64,000 nucleotides of DNA from Immersiella caudata (lineage: Eukaryota > Ascomycota > Sordariomycetes > Sordariales > Lasiosphaeriaceae): contig JAULSU010000004.1 in assembly GCA_030512335.1 (NCBI GenBank), positions 4,650,001-4,714,000 on the forward strand. Reading direction: 5' to 3'. Shown in pieces: positions 1-11,740 of this stretch. The notes below the pieces were generated by a model. That model saw only the letters and a program-made list of their open reading frames with translations. It made no database searches and was not told where the DNA came from. How positions within the stretch are numbered: the first letter of the stretch is position 1; every line of letters starts with the position of its first letter. The position numbers and the translations under genes are program-made.

Positions 1-973
1 GAAACCTTGAATAGCGTATTTGGTTTGCATAGAGCGACAGCGTGCGGAAACTGTTCTCAATTTGGGAAGTACTATAATGCGGACTCCAGGCCTTCAGCAA
101 CACTTGGTGCCACATCCCATCTGATTGCCCCATACCTAGGTAGGTGCTCTGCGGAGTACGTCCGTAGTCTAAATATCCGGGCGGCTCTCTTCCTAGCCTT
201 CAGTCATGTACAGTAACCTGGGGTCCAGCCGAGATTTTAGAGCTCGACGGCCGCGACTCACGATCTACCGCGCGCCTTGACAACTGTCGCGTTACTGAAG
301 CGGAACTCCAGCTTATTCGAGAGCGCGTTGCACAGCTTGGTTTCTTTGGCTGGTGTTTGTGATGGTAAATTTATCTTATGGAAATAACTGAGCCGCTCAA
401 CGCAGCCAAGCAAGTCGAAGGACTTGTCAACCTTCAGACTTGCAGGTTGGCTGCCATCACGTTCAGGATTGGCCAGAGGGTCCACAAAGCCGTGATGCTG
501 CGTAACGGAAGTGGTCGATATAGACAGCCAGCCGCGAACTTGGGGCCGCTCCGACCAGCATCCCGGTTCTGGGCCAACTCCGGCCTTATAAACTCAGACT
601 AAGCGAAGAACAAACGCCATCAGCTTATGATCCTACAATACTGATCCACGAAGGGACATCCACTCTAGAACCCCCTAGACCTTTGCAAATGGGGACTGCG
701 AAGCAGTAGGGCGCGACAGTAGTGGTCGATGTAGACCGCGAGCCGAGATCTCGGAGATCGGCGGCCACGTCGAATCAGGTATTTGTCGCATGCCTCTACC
801 ATCGCTCGAGAAAGATCTCTGAATGCCTTCCTTCTTGTCCTTCTGCCAAGTCGAGTGGACCGGCGAATCAACTTCAAAAGTGACCATTTTTGGTTAGCTA
901 GTTGTCTTTTTCGCGGAGCGGGGCAAGCCGATGACTCGAGTTGACGAGGCTTACGAGAACCAGTTCCTTGGTG
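1..973. other. No intact gene; decayed sequence with a short imperfect direct repeat
   Basis: No open frame here looks like a complete gene. A 25-base segment at 510-534 recurs at 721-745 with three mismatches; read on the minus strand both copies encode the string RLAVYID followed by a histidine. This suggests a duplicated and decayed coding segment. A TACCTAGGTA-type motif lies at 133-142. The stretch adjoins the HET remnant and may belong to the same decayed locus. Confidence 0.4.
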
Positions 974-1327
974 CTACTGACTGTCACGGCCCGACCCGCT
1001 TGCACAAGGCCCATTGGCACTCGCATCACCTCGCACATCAGGTCTTGGACTGGTTGCTCTTCGAGTGAACAGTCCATCGAAGTTATGGCTCGAGAAATGC
1101 GAAGATTGCAGCGCTACTTCTTCGCGATGGTACCAGTGTATGGGTATGGGCTCCACGTCATGCCATCCTACTCGAGACAGCGTCGCAGGTGAGCTTGCCG
1201 CATTGCCGCTTTCGAGCTCTTGGAATGTCACCTCTTCGTTTCGCCATCGATGGGAAAGGATGGCGTACGGTGGCGGCTCGCCTCCAAAGTACTCGAGCTG
1301 GAGTGTGGTCGTGTTGATCAGCCGCAT
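974..1327 (-). pseudogene. HET (heterokaryon incompatibility) domain remnant
   Basis: Starting at the ATG at 1327, the translation opens like a classical HET domain: MRLINTTTLQLEYF, then PPYAILSHRW and EEVTFQELESG. HET proteins control self/non-self recognition when fungal hyphae fuse. After about 45 residues the match fails. The cysteine-rich block that normally follows (consensus WxDTCCID) is absent. A possible later trace, IHWYHREEV and LFTRRA, may correspond to the usual SMYRWY and WFTRGWTLQE blocks. The frame then stops at 974 and no HET C-terminal region follows. I read it as a truncated, degenerate copy. A highly diverged gene with unrecognised introns is possible but less likely. Confidence 0.6.
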
Positions 1328-1387
1328 CTCGGGCGCTTTGCTGTTGTGGTTCTGCTGAACGCGGGAAAGTTGCTCAAATGGGACCAA

Positions 1388-2584
1388 TCACGTGGGTTTC
1401 TCCAGTTCCTGCAGTTGGGCCACGGCAGGTGCTTTACCGCGTTGGTTGGAGGAGCACCTTCCCCGCTCCCTGGATTGAACCAGTACGTGAAAGTAATCCC
1501 CGGTACTGAAGTTCCATATATATGGATGCCTTGGCAGCTGGATATCACAATGGACGGGAAATTCTCACACCAAGAAGAACGGATCAAAAAGTATGCTAGC
1601 GAGGATTTTGTTCCGTCTGAGGTATAAGCTACAGCGATGGCCGGGATCTTGCAGTACAACACCCATGAAAAAATCATCCGAAACCAGTCATCAATAGAGG
1701 ACTACCACACTGACGCCAACTGCTCGTTATTGGAAACCAGACATGGAGGCTTGAGGCTCGGATGCTATTGATTCCAGCCCCAGGTGAGCGACTTGGCTTA
1801 CGCTCTCCCGAAGTGACAACATATGACACCTGGAAAACCAGATCTCGTGAGGGTGGGTCAAAGACCGAACCATCGAGGCTCAAGCCCACGCAACCGACTC
1901 GCCCAGACGGGCTAGGAGCAACTGGGAAGGTGCTTGGGCCACCCGCTGTCCCAGAGCAGGTATATAGGTCATCTGGTCAAGACACCGTTTCAACAGGTGG
2001 TCCAATGGGATGTTGGTGCAGCAGTCAGTTGCTCGCCACTACCGTCGGCAAGTTGCAGGTCCAATTCCTGTAACAGGCACAACCTAGAATTACTTTGTCG
2101 TACATCCAATGAGCATCATGCTACATTATACGGTCCGCTTTCTCTAGGAACTGTCCACAGCGTCTGGGGGCTGTGGGTACTGGGGGCAGAGGGGTACTGG
2201 GGATTTTAGCAAGCCTAGCTTACAGTCCACCATTTTTTTTTGCTTCAGAGATGTTTTGATTTTGGCAACTGGTAATAATTCCCATGGTGTTTTGGCTCCG
2301 CACCCTAACTTTTTTTAACAGCTTGGAAATGTGGAACCTCGCTCTTGCCGTTACACTACACAGTACGTAACTGTCAGCAACGCTGCTGCAGATGCGGCTC
2401 GGCGTCAGGTTGCACCGTTGTGTCTCCAAGCGCCCCTCATTCCACGTGATGATCGTCATCACGCATTTCCTCATCAACCTCAATTGTCTCTCCCGTTCCA
2501 CCGACGCAACACACTGGACCTTTGACACAATCTACAAGGACTCAATTCACGTTGTTGCTCAAGCATAAACATCACGTCCCCAGA
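1388..2584. other. Intergenic, upstream of the TENA gene
   Basis: No supported gene. Short frames exist on both strands, but none shows a family motif or paired splice sites. The last few hundred bases should carry the promoter and 5' leader of the TENA/THI-4 gene; a CACGTG core is present near 2443. Confidence 0.4.
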
Positions 2585-3412
2585 ATGCTCGTCAAAACTT
2601 CACCCTCCTTCTCTCTAACCTCCCACCTGCTCTCCGCCTTCCCTACCGAATACACCACCGCAACACAACACCCCTTCCTCCTCGCCGCCGCCGAGGGTCG
2701 ACTTCCGAAAGACGTCCTCTCCAAATGGCTCGCCAACGACCGCCTCTATATCCACTCGTACATCCGCGCCGCGGGGAAGCTCCTCTCGTCAATCGACCTC
2801 CCGCAGACAGTCCCGAAAACGGAAGCGCCCGAGACGCAGCTGGTGGATTGGTTGATCGAGGCGCTTGCGGGGGTGAGACGGGAGGAGAAATTCTTCATTG
2901 ACGTGGCGGGGAAGTATGGCTTGGGTGTTGACCTGGGAGTGGGAACAGAGAGTGTCGGGGAGGGGGCGAAGTTGCCGGGGTTGGTGATGATTGAGGGGAT
3001 TTTTGGAGAGATCATTGCACAGAAGGAAGGATTCACAGCGGCAGAACTGCCGCCGAGCGATCCGCTGCCGTGGTTGGAGGGGGCGGTGACCTTTTGGGGG
3101 ACAGAGAGGTGTTATTTGGATGCGTGGTCGTGGGCGAAGTCAAAACAGGCGCTTGCGGGGAGCGGGCCGGATGCGCGGGAGGATGCGGATGGTGGCGCGT
3201 TGAGGAATGAGTTTATCCCGAATTGGAGCAGCATGGAGTTTGCGCGTTTTGTGGAGAGGTTGGGGGGTTTGATCGACTTTGCGGTAGCGGAGACGATTGA
3301 GAGAGCTGGAGATGGAGCGGATGCGGCGAGGGATGCGATCATCGCGCGCGTTGAGGGGAGGTGGAAGTCGTTGTTGGCGGCTGAGGCTACATTTTGGCCG
3401 GATCTTGAGTGA
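2585..3412 (+). CDS. TENA/THI-4/PQQC family protein (haem-oxygenase fold)
   Basis: Intronless 275-residue protein, read from the ATG at 2585; the frame is open further upstream but has no earlier ATG. The N-terminal half carries the family pattern: HPFLLAAAEGRLPKDVLSKW, then DRLYIHSYIRAAGKLL. The C-terminal part has helix-type segments with WGTERCYLDAWSW and NWSSMEFARFVERLGGLIDF. Family members include thiaminase II (salvage of thiamine pyrimidines) and the C-terminal domain of fungal THI20-type enzymes. Stand-alone fungal relatives are mostly uncharacterised, so a role in thiamine salvage is an inference. No signal peptide or membrane segment is seen, so it is probably cytosolic. The 3' half is markedly G-rich compared with the 5' half. 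Confidence 0.85.
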   Translation: MLVKTSPSFSLTSHLLSAFPTEYTTATQHPFLLAAAEGRLPKDVLSKWLANDRLYIHSYIRAAGKLLSSIDLPQTVPKTEAPETQLVDWLIEALAGVRREEKFFIDVAGKYGLGVDLGVGTESVGEGAKLPGLVMIEGIFGEIIAQKEGFTAAELPPSDPLPWLEGAVTFWGTERCYLDAWSWAKSKQALAGSGPDAREDADGGALRNEFIPNWSSMEFARFVERLGGLIDFAVAETIERAGDGADAARDAIIARVEGRWKSLLAAEATFWPDLE

Positions 3413-4482
3413 GAGGAAGGCGCAAAGGGGAGGCACAAAGAGGCATCATGTGGGTTGCAACGGCAATTGCCTGACAAAGAGAAGCAAGCGGCATCTTTGA
3501 GCAAAAATGCGATGTTGTCCATTTGGGTTCCCAATCAAGCAGTGGTAGCATCTCGGTGGCAATAATTTTTGAGGGGAAACGAGTTGCTGGTCAAGGAAAG
3601 GAGGCCTTGGGGTTGAGACTGATCTCACCCACGCTTCGACGAAAGATGATAAACAACCCTAACCCAAGATAAAGTTCCCAGGCACTCCTGCTCCGACGGT
3701 TGTTGAGCCATGGCACGTATATGCGTATGGCTGCAGCATGTTTGGCCAATAGAGTCTGGATTAAGTCTCTCCTGATCAAATGCCGCTTTCTCAGGGTTCT
3801 CAGCTCGGGTTTGGAGACGTTGATGCGTTTTAGGTTTGAAGGTGGGTAAGCTGAGCTGTGGGTCGACACCCACAGAGCGTGGTGCGCCTGGCGATCCAAC
3901 ACGACGTTCTAAAACTCAGAAAAAATATAAGAGCTCTCCCAAGGCATTGAGATCCATTTTAAGCTTTGAAGAGCTCTTAGCAATTTCAGTGGACTTTTGA
4001 GGAATGAGGTGTCGTTGTCTCTGGATCCGTGCTCATCCCTGAAATGGAGCTGAGGGATGACTAAGATTTTAGCCGGGACCACCTGCTCGGGGAAGGCGTG
4101 CCGGCCGCCAAGATCCCCTGTGTTGTGCCGCATTTGCGAATGGGGCGTGCTACCGTCGCCAGAACTCCATGTTCAACCATTTTGGACGACAAACGGCGCG
4201 ACGACAGTTCTCCATCCCCATCCCATTCCATGTCGGCTAGCGGCAGCTGGACTGATGAGCCGCACCTCCGTTCAATCCGCCGTTCCCTAGAGCACGGGGC
4301 TCGCAAAGTTTCCGCTTCACCACACTCATTTGGCCACCTAATTTAATCCCTTTTTCCTGTCCGTCCCGTCCTCGATATCCGGGGTCCGACCCGATCCACG
4401 CCGACGCACGACGACTGCACCTCGAATTGATGCCCACAGCATACAACGCAGCCCCGCGCACGCACACACGGTAGCGGCCATC
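3413..4482. other. Intergenic between TENA and the transferrin-receptor-like gene
   Basis: About 1.07 kb with no supported gene. The part nearest 4482 is C-rich and pyrimidine-biased, as is common for fungal 5' leaders, and presumably holds the promoter of the downstream gene. Confidence 0.4.
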
Positions 4483-7214
4483 ATGGCGCCCGGCAGCGAC
4501 GATAGATACGATCCGAACCCCCCGATACCAACCTACGACGAAGCCATCGCCGGGGGCTCATGGCAGCGCCAAGATCAGCCACACTCCCCGATTCCCGACG
4601 CGGCCGAGGGACAATCGCTCCTAAGCAACCGACACCACCTCCCCTCCGCCAACAACAATGCCACGGGACGAAGACCACGCGGCTATCGGCCGCCGACGGT
4701 CGAGACAGACGATGAGGACAGCCTGCTAGGTTCCGACAGCGATTCAGACTCGGACTCTGAGGCCGAGCACGTCCGCCGCGAAATGCAAGAGATGGACATT
4801 GACGACTCAGAAACACGCGGCGGGCGCTCCTCCTGGGGCAAGCGCATTGGGTTTTCCCTGCCGCAATGGCGCTGGCGATGGCGATGGAGGTTGCCGAAGA
4901 TACGGCTGGGGAGAACACCGGCTGCCCCCGTAGGTGGCGAGGGGGCCAGCACCACAGCGGAGGAGGAGACACCAGGGCAACGTTTTGCCTTTCCGACACT
5001 AGGCAGCGCCGCCCTCTTCCTTATCGTTGGGCGCGTGCTGGCCATCATGCTCGTGCTCGGGTTTCTATACCTGCTCTTCGTCAGCGACATGTTTAGCAAC
5101 ATGGCGAGGCGCATGGGCCGCCCGTTCGACCCGGCGAACGTGCGGAACCACGTCAAGATGAGCGTCAACCCGGCTAAAATACGAGACCAACTCAGGCACT
5201 ACACAGGGTATGCGCATCTTGCCGGCACGGCGGGTGACTTTGCCTTGGTTGAGGACACGGAGATGCTGTTCAGGAGGTACGGTCTTGAGGACGTGACGAT
5301 CGACGAATACCAGGTCTACCTGAATTATCCCAAGGCCGACGGGAGAGCAGTGGAGGTCCTGGGCGCCGACGGCAAGCCCACGTGGTCTGCGAAACTGGAG
5401 GAGGATGAGAAAGGCGGCGAGGTTGCTGGTCGACAGCCAATGGCGTTCCATGGCCACTCCAAGTCGGGTGATGTCAAGGGGCCGCTCATTTACGCCAATT
5501 ACGGGTCGAAGGACGACTTTGCGAAGTTGAAGGAGAATGGCATTGACACGAAGGGTGCCATTGCCCTTGTGCGATACGGCGGGCATCCTCGGGACGCGGC
5601 ATTGAAGGTGAAGGAGGCGGAGCTGGCCGGCTTTGTGGGGTGCCTTATTTACAGCGATCCGGCGGACGATGGTTTCGTCAGGGGCGAGACGGCGCCCAAT
5701 GGACCATTTATGCCTGCTGATGGCGTGCACAGAGAGGGTGTCAGCTTGACAAGCTCCATTGTTGGCGATCCGCTGACTCCTGGTTGGGGCAGCAAGGCCT
5801 CGGCAATCCGCGGGGCGCCTTCGGAGAGCCTCGGTTTGGTGAAGATCCCGAGCCTTCCCTTGGCCTGGCGGGACGCTCAGGTGCTGCTCCAACGCATCGA
5901 GGACTTTGGCGAGCACGTCCCCTCAAGTTGGGTTGGTGGTGTTCCTGAGATTCGCCAATGGTGGACGGGCAACAGCTCCTCTCCGATTGTGCGACTCAAG
6001 AACGAGCAGGATGAGGTTGAGAAGAAGCCGGTTTGGAACGTCTATGGGCGGATCGTGGGCTACGAACAAAGCGAGAAGAAGTTGATCATCGGCAATCATC
6101 GTGATGCCTGGGGCTTTGGGGGCCCTGACCCCAACTCAGGCTCGGCTATCATGATGGAGGTCATTCGCATCTTTGGCGACCTGATGCTTCAGGAATGGCG
6201 ACCGCTCCGCACCATCGAGTTCATGTCTTGGGACGCTGGCGCATACAACCTGATTGGGTCCACAGAGTATGTCGAGCAGAACGACGAGGACTTGCGTAGG
6301 GACGGTCTCGCCTACATCAACATCGGCGCAGGTGTGACGGGTGACAGCTTCCACGCTTCTGGCTCACCCATCCTCAACAAAGCGTTGCTTGAGCTTCTCA
6401 ACGAGATCAGGGACCCCAACTTCAACGATACCACACTTCGCGCTCTTTGGGACGAGAGACAAGGCGAGCTGGAATCCTTGGGCGGCGGCTCCGACTTTGT
6501 TGCCTTTCAGGACATTGTCGGCACATCGTCCATTGACATGCGCTTCAGCGGCCGTCCAGCTCCGTCTCATTCCACCTACGAGACCTTCGACTGGGTGGAG
6601 CAAGTTGGCGACCCAGGGTTCGTCTACCACACCCTCCTCACACAAGCCATCTGCCTCTTGATCTTGGAACTGGCGGACCGGCCCATCATGCCCTTCGATC
6701 TTCCTCACTACGTCAACACAATGGGCCGCTGGGTTCAAGACCTTGATAACTGGGTCAAGGCTCAACCCGCAGGCAAATCTCTTTCTATCCAGCCCTTGAA
6801 GGACGCGCATCACTCCATCCTCCAGTCAGTTCGTGAGTTCATTAAGTGGGAGCTCAGCTGGGAGACCAGCGTCATCTCTTCTAGCGGGTATGAGACGGCC
6901 GGCCTCGGCAGGAAAAGGGCAGAGTACAACAGCCGGCTGGCGAGATTCGAGTCGGATTTGTTAGATCCTATTGGCGTAAGTCGCCCTCATTATTGTCCCA
7001 CTATCAACGAATCCCCAACTGACCCTCACAGATCCACGGACGCGCCCAGTTCAAACACGTCCTCGCCGCCCCCTCATTGGAATCTGTCTACGAGGAAGAG
7101 TACTTCCCCTCGATCCGCGAAGCCATAAAATCCGGTGACCTGGCACGCGCCAATGATACCATGGTGCGCGTCGCCGAGATTATGAAGACAGCGGCCACCC
7201 ACCTACTCGAATGA
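4483..7214 (+). CDS. Transferrin-receptor/glutamate carboxypeptidase II-like membrane protein, predicted catalytically dead
   Basis: Two exons, 4483-6975 and 7032-7214 (56-nt phase-0 intron, GTAAGT...ACAG), give 891 residues. Order of parts: an acidic, Ser-rich cytosolic N-terminus with a PIPTYDEA motif near residues 15-22; a membrane span at about residues 176-205 (LFLIVGRVLAIMLVLGFLYL); a PA domain (GAIALVRYGGHPRDAALKVK); an M28 peptidase-like domain; and the transferrin-receptor dimerisation domain, completed by exon 2. The first zinc-ligand block is kept (HRDAWGFGGPDPNSG) and so is the late histidine (PSHSTYETF). The catalytic Glu-Glu pair is replaced (SWDAGAYNLIGSTEY) and the following Asp in the YIN block is lost. 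Yeast Tre1/Tre2 are comparable inactive relatives that act in Rsp5-dependent sorting of membrane proteins, so an adaptor role is plausible but inferred. It is convergent with VPS35. Confidence 0.88.
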
Positions 7215-8043
7215 TGACGGAATTGTACACACGCGCGCGCACATTTTTTTCTTTCCACAAACCGTGTCATTTTCCCTTTGTCTCTCTTTCTACATGCCAT
7301 GATATATATACAGATGCTCATCCATCCCCAGACGGGATGACGATGGCAAGGATACATGCCGGGTGAGGCGGTGTCAGGATATGCCCGCTCGGCTTGCTGT
7401 ACGCTGAGGATGCTGAAGTTAGGAAGGGGGGCCACATGTAGAGCCTCCCTTTTTGATGGGAGACACCAGGAGGGATTGGAAGGGGGTACCTTGTAGCTAC
7501 CCAGGAGGGAGGGAAGGCATTCTTCTTTGCATTGCAATGGCGTGGCGTAAAATTCGGGGGGTTTTTTTTTTTTTTGCTTGCTGTCTCTGCCATTCTCTTT
7601 TCTCTGGTTGGATCACCTTTTTGCTCCGCGGTGGACTCTCCAACATGGGACAGACTCATCACACTACACAATTGTCAATATTCTTTTATCGAGCGGACAG
7701 CGTTGTAGCTTTCCACTTGTATTTTACATACGGCGTTCCATAGCATGCATGCATGCGTACTTGCTGTGGTAATGACTGCATCCGAACGTGGCTCGCGTTC
7801 TCAAAGGCTATTCAGATTTGCGCCCGTGGCCAACTAGCCAGTCGCATTAAGATAACCCATTTGAGCCTGCTGCCAGCAGGTGGGGTCGCTAACGAAGGTA
7901 TACATATCTACATTAAATGTACAATGCGCGAGACATTGACTTTGGTGGCGGCCGTTGTGGCGCGTCGAGACGCACTGGCCAAAGGGGGATTCGTTCTTCT
8001 CTCACGCGACCACGCTCCTCACTTCTTTGGTCCTTCTCTTCCT
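7215..8043. other. Convergent intergenic region
   Basis: About 830 bases between the 3' ends of the transferrin-receptor-like gene and VPS35. No gene was seen. It contains a T-rich run near 7561-7575 and an ATGCATGCATGC repeat near 7743-7755. It should hold the 3' untranslated regions of both genes. Confidence 0.4.
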
Positions 8044-10883
8044 TCATTTGGGGTTCAGAACAATCCCCTCGTACTCTTTGCTCTTGATCATCTCGAGGGT
8101 CTGCATAAAGTGCTTCCTGCTAGCATCAACCGAGGCCGAGTCTTGCTGGTTGCCAGCCAGGTTGGAGTGTATGAGTTCGATGAGACCGTTTAGGTATTTG
8201 GTCGTCACCTGCAAGGGGGTTAGCCGTAAACACAAGTAGATAGGGAATATGAGCAAACTTGCCGACTCGTTCTTTTGGTCAAAGTAATAGACATATCTAT
8301 CCAGAATCTCAACAAACAGCTCAATCGAGGTGGCCGTCTCCATGCAAGAATCGGCAACGCGGAGGGCGCGCTGAAGGCATTCGAGAACCCGCTTGCCATC
8401 ACGATAAAGATCTGCATCCTCGCCCTCGCCGCTGGTCACCATGGGCGTTGCCCACCACAGGTGACTCGCCAAGTAGACCGCCCGACATTGGTCAGGCTTG
8501 CGAAGCAGTTTGCTAGCATGCTGAGCGCACTTGGTGATGAGGGTGTCGTAGTTCTCCTTGCCGAAGTTCCTTGTCCTGTGGAGGGCGCTGGCAATGACGC
8601 AGACGGCTTGGAACTGCGCCTTGGAGTCGCTGACAGCCTCCTCGTAAACCGTGAAAGCTTGGGCAAAGAACTCATAAGCGACCTCTTCAAACCCAGTCAT
8701 GTCTGCTGTTTGCCCGCACGCACAGAACAGGCGGAGAGAGAGCTCGGCCACGCCAGACCCATTAACCCTTGCGTAGAGAGTAGAGACGGCCGAGTGAAGG
8801 AACTTGAAGAGTGACGAGGATTGCGATGACCAGTTGTCAGCGTAGTGTTCGCGAGCCTTGAAGCGACGAGCGAGCTTCAAGCCAGCCGTGATGAGGGGTG
8901 GCGTGGTCGTGCGAATGCGCTCGTTGCCTTCGGCGTAGGCCTTCCTCGTCATCTGGAGGAGGCGGAACTGCGTGTCGTTATCTTCAGCCTGGAGCAGGTG
9001 AACCAGACGGGCCAGCCAGCCTTGCTCCTCCATCGTTTCGTCCGTCTCCATTGCGCGCGCCCGCTGTTGCACGACGCCAGGATATCCTGCTGGAGCCTGA
9101 GAGCCCTCCTTGATGAGGACCTTTAGTATCTCCAGAACATTCTCAAGCTGCGCGGCCGTTGAAATTGGTGTCTGGTTCCTCAGCAGGGTCCTCACCACCT
9201 CGCCAGCAACGGCCCTGCGCGTTGGGTAGGTCTGGGATTGGAAGAGGGGGACGTATGTGGGCAGGGACAGCGCGGTGAACAGCGAAACGTATCGCTTCAA
9301 CGGCCCCTGAAGCAGAGCCAAGAGGCTCTGCTGGGCGGGCTGAGAGTGCAGATCCGGGCTATTGGCGTGCTCCTTAACCTTGATGTTGGCATACTCCAGG
9401 ATCTGGTCCACATAGTCCAGTCGTTCGGGATAGATGTTCAGGGCGAGGTTGGTAAGCGAAACACACAGGGCGATTGTGTCTTGAATGGCGAGATGTTGCG
9501 CCTGCACCAGATTTTGTACCTGGCCGAAGAAAATCTCGTATAACCGCACATTTTCGGGAATGCCTCGGCGCTTCTTGGGCGGCTCACCGTCCTCTCCGTT
9601 GACAGCAGTCACCTCCGTCTCGGCTATGGACGGAGTCGGCTCGGTGTCCTTGCTCAGTGTTTCAGCAGCAGATGCATCGTCCTTGAAGAGCTCGCCGTTG
9701 TGTGGTGGCTCCGTTTGTGGCTCTGAAGAAGACGCGCCAGAGGGTTGCGCCCCAGCTGAGCTGTTCAGCTTCACCTTCTCCAGGAGATCTGCCAGAGCCT
9801 TCTCCTCCATCTTCTCCCTATCCTCCTCGGTCTCGTTCTGCGACTCCCTCTCTGCATAATTAGAAAGACGGTCCATCAAGCCAATGACAATAGCCTTCAC
9901 GTTGACGTGAGGGTTCAGCCTGGACACGGCGCCAAGGAACTGGTCCAGGGTGTGGAGGTGAAATTCGTCGGGGAAGACCTGGGTAATGACCTCCAGCAAG
10001 TATTCCTGGGCCAGCACGTCACGACACTGCACAACCTGCTCGAGGAGCGGCGCAAGAATGCCATTCTTGTATGCTGGGAGGTCGACCAGTTGGCTGAGAC
10101 GGACGATATTGCTGCCGACCAGAAGCTGAAGCTCTTTTCGCTCTTGAGTCCTCTGGTCCCGTTCCCTCGAGTGTCCCTGATGCTGTAACCGCACCCACAG
10201 CTTGTTCATCTCGACGAAGTTGGTGAGAATGAAGTTGATGGAATCCTGGAGGTTCCCCTCGGGACCGTCGGAGTCCCCGGTCGGCAGATAGTCCCTGGCT
10301 TGTCCCGAGAGATAGTAGCGCAAAAACAGACCGCGAATGGGGTGTTGGACGCCACGGCTCATATCCATCATATCCTTCATCAGCTCCTTCACAGGGGCGC
10401 CCTCGATTGACATGTAGGCTGTGCCGACAGTGATCATGAGATAAAGCCGGGGAATGATGTTACCGGCATACTGGACGAGCTCGTAGAGGTCGGCGAGGTG
10501 GTTCACGGGATGGTTCTCGCGCAGGTGGACGGAGAGGTAGCGCAACGCATCGAAGACTGCCATGTAGAGCTCGTAGTACTGCTTCGGGCCGAGGCTGCTC
10601 GTTCGGAGCTCGGATACTAGGGTTGAGCTGCCAGCGCGCAGGGACAAGGTCAGCTTCTGTCTATGGCGGACTGGCAGAGGGCTCTTGGCAGCCTTGTCCC
10701 AGATGGTGCGCATGCGGGGAACGGGATGATGGGCGTCTCGACATACCAGCATTTGAGCGCATCCATGAGCTTCCCCGGGGTGTCCAAACATTTCCGCATG
10801 AGCACCGTCTGCTGGCGCACAGCTACGAGGGCATCTTCGAGCAGACGGGCCTGGTCCTCAGGCGGGGCGGGAGTCGAGTTCAT
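8044..10883 (-). CDS. VPS35: Vacuolar protein sorting-associated protein 35 (retromer core)
   Basis: Three exons on the minus strand, 10883-10747, 10627-8263 and 8208-8044, give 888 residues, within the usual Vps35 range. VPS35 is the cargo-binding scaffold of retromer, which returns receptors from endosomes to the Golgi. The start is the ATG at 10883 (MNSTPAPPEDQARLLEDAL); the frame extends upstream but without an ATG. The Vps26-binding PRLYLM motif is present (NIIPRLYLMITVGTAYM), as are KLMDALK, SELRTSSLGPKQYYELY and GVQHPIRGLFLRYYL. A charged, Glu/Thr-rich loop lies around residues 330-410. The second intron (8209-8262, 54 nt) uses a GC donor (GCAAGT), has a CTAAC branch site and ends TTGCAG. 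It contains no stop and is a multiple of three, but removing it restores the family join YFDQKNES-VTTKYLNGLI. Confidence 0.95.
10628..10746 (-). other. First intron of VPS35
   Basis: 119-nt GT-AG intron (GTATGT donor, CTGAC branch, GGCAG acceptor). It interrupts codon KC|C in phase 2, and removing it gives the conserved KLMDALK...STLVSELRTS join. Confidence 0.85.
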
Positions 10884-11740
10884 CGTGGGATGCAGCAGCG
10901 GCGGCGGCGTCGGCGATGGTTGCTTGGTGGCTTGCTGCGGATCCAAAGCTCGGGAGCTGTGCTCTTCGACCGAGACCTAGCGAGCGGCCCAAATGCGTGC
11001 GGGGAGACGTCTTTCATGCAGCGGTGTATGGGCGCCGTCCTCTGGTGGCTGCGCAGATTGACACAATCTCAAAAGGTTGAAAGGCGCAAAAGATGACGAC
11101 GCAGCATGGCATCTGCGTTCCTAGCGGCACCCAGCTCGTGCTTCCTTCCTCAACGGGTGGTGAGAGGGATTACGTAAGGCCAAAGATCGTGGATCACGTG
11201 CAAAGGAGCTCGGCTTCCCCACCAGCGGCTCAATGATCCCCACTGCCCCTATTTTTTTGGAGGGGTAGCTCAGCGTCTCCGACACCACCCTCAGTTCACC
11301 CACGGCGCCTCGTCGGTTCACCGTCGCTCATTCGCAATCATGGTATCCAAATCATGAATTTTCTGAGCAATGAGAAACGCCGAAGACTATGCATGAAGCC
11401 TAGCCTATCCCCTATTTGAAGGCTCCGGCCAAAACAGAGGGTCCGGGTGGCCAGTGCGCCGAGCGTTACCGACACTGGAAGAGGCATCGTTCAAACGTCA
11501 ACCAGGCCCCCCTTCAATGTTGGTAAGGCCTTTTGAAACGCAAACACCACCTTTGAATACATATTCGGCACTTTAAGATGAAACACGGCCGCTTACGATG
11601 TAGTTGACGCCGGCTTTCGTTAGCTCGAGGTATTTGTTGGTTTAGGTAACGTGTTTTCGCACAGAGCTGATGGCCTCTCTCTTCTGGCCGGAGCCTTCGA
11701 GCGCTCAAAAAAACAAAAACAAAGATACCCACTATATCGC
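10884..11740. other. Upstream region of VPS35 and 3' flank of the AAA+ ATPase gene
   Basis: About 860 bases with no supported gene. The part next to 10884 encodes a Pro/Gln-rich frame without an ATG and is probably the VPS35 5' leader. A CACGTG E-box core is present near 11196-11201. Confidence 0.4.

Noticed and set aside
5065..5916. Minus-strand frame of 283 codons
   Set aside because: Antisense shadow of the transferrin-receptor-like gene.
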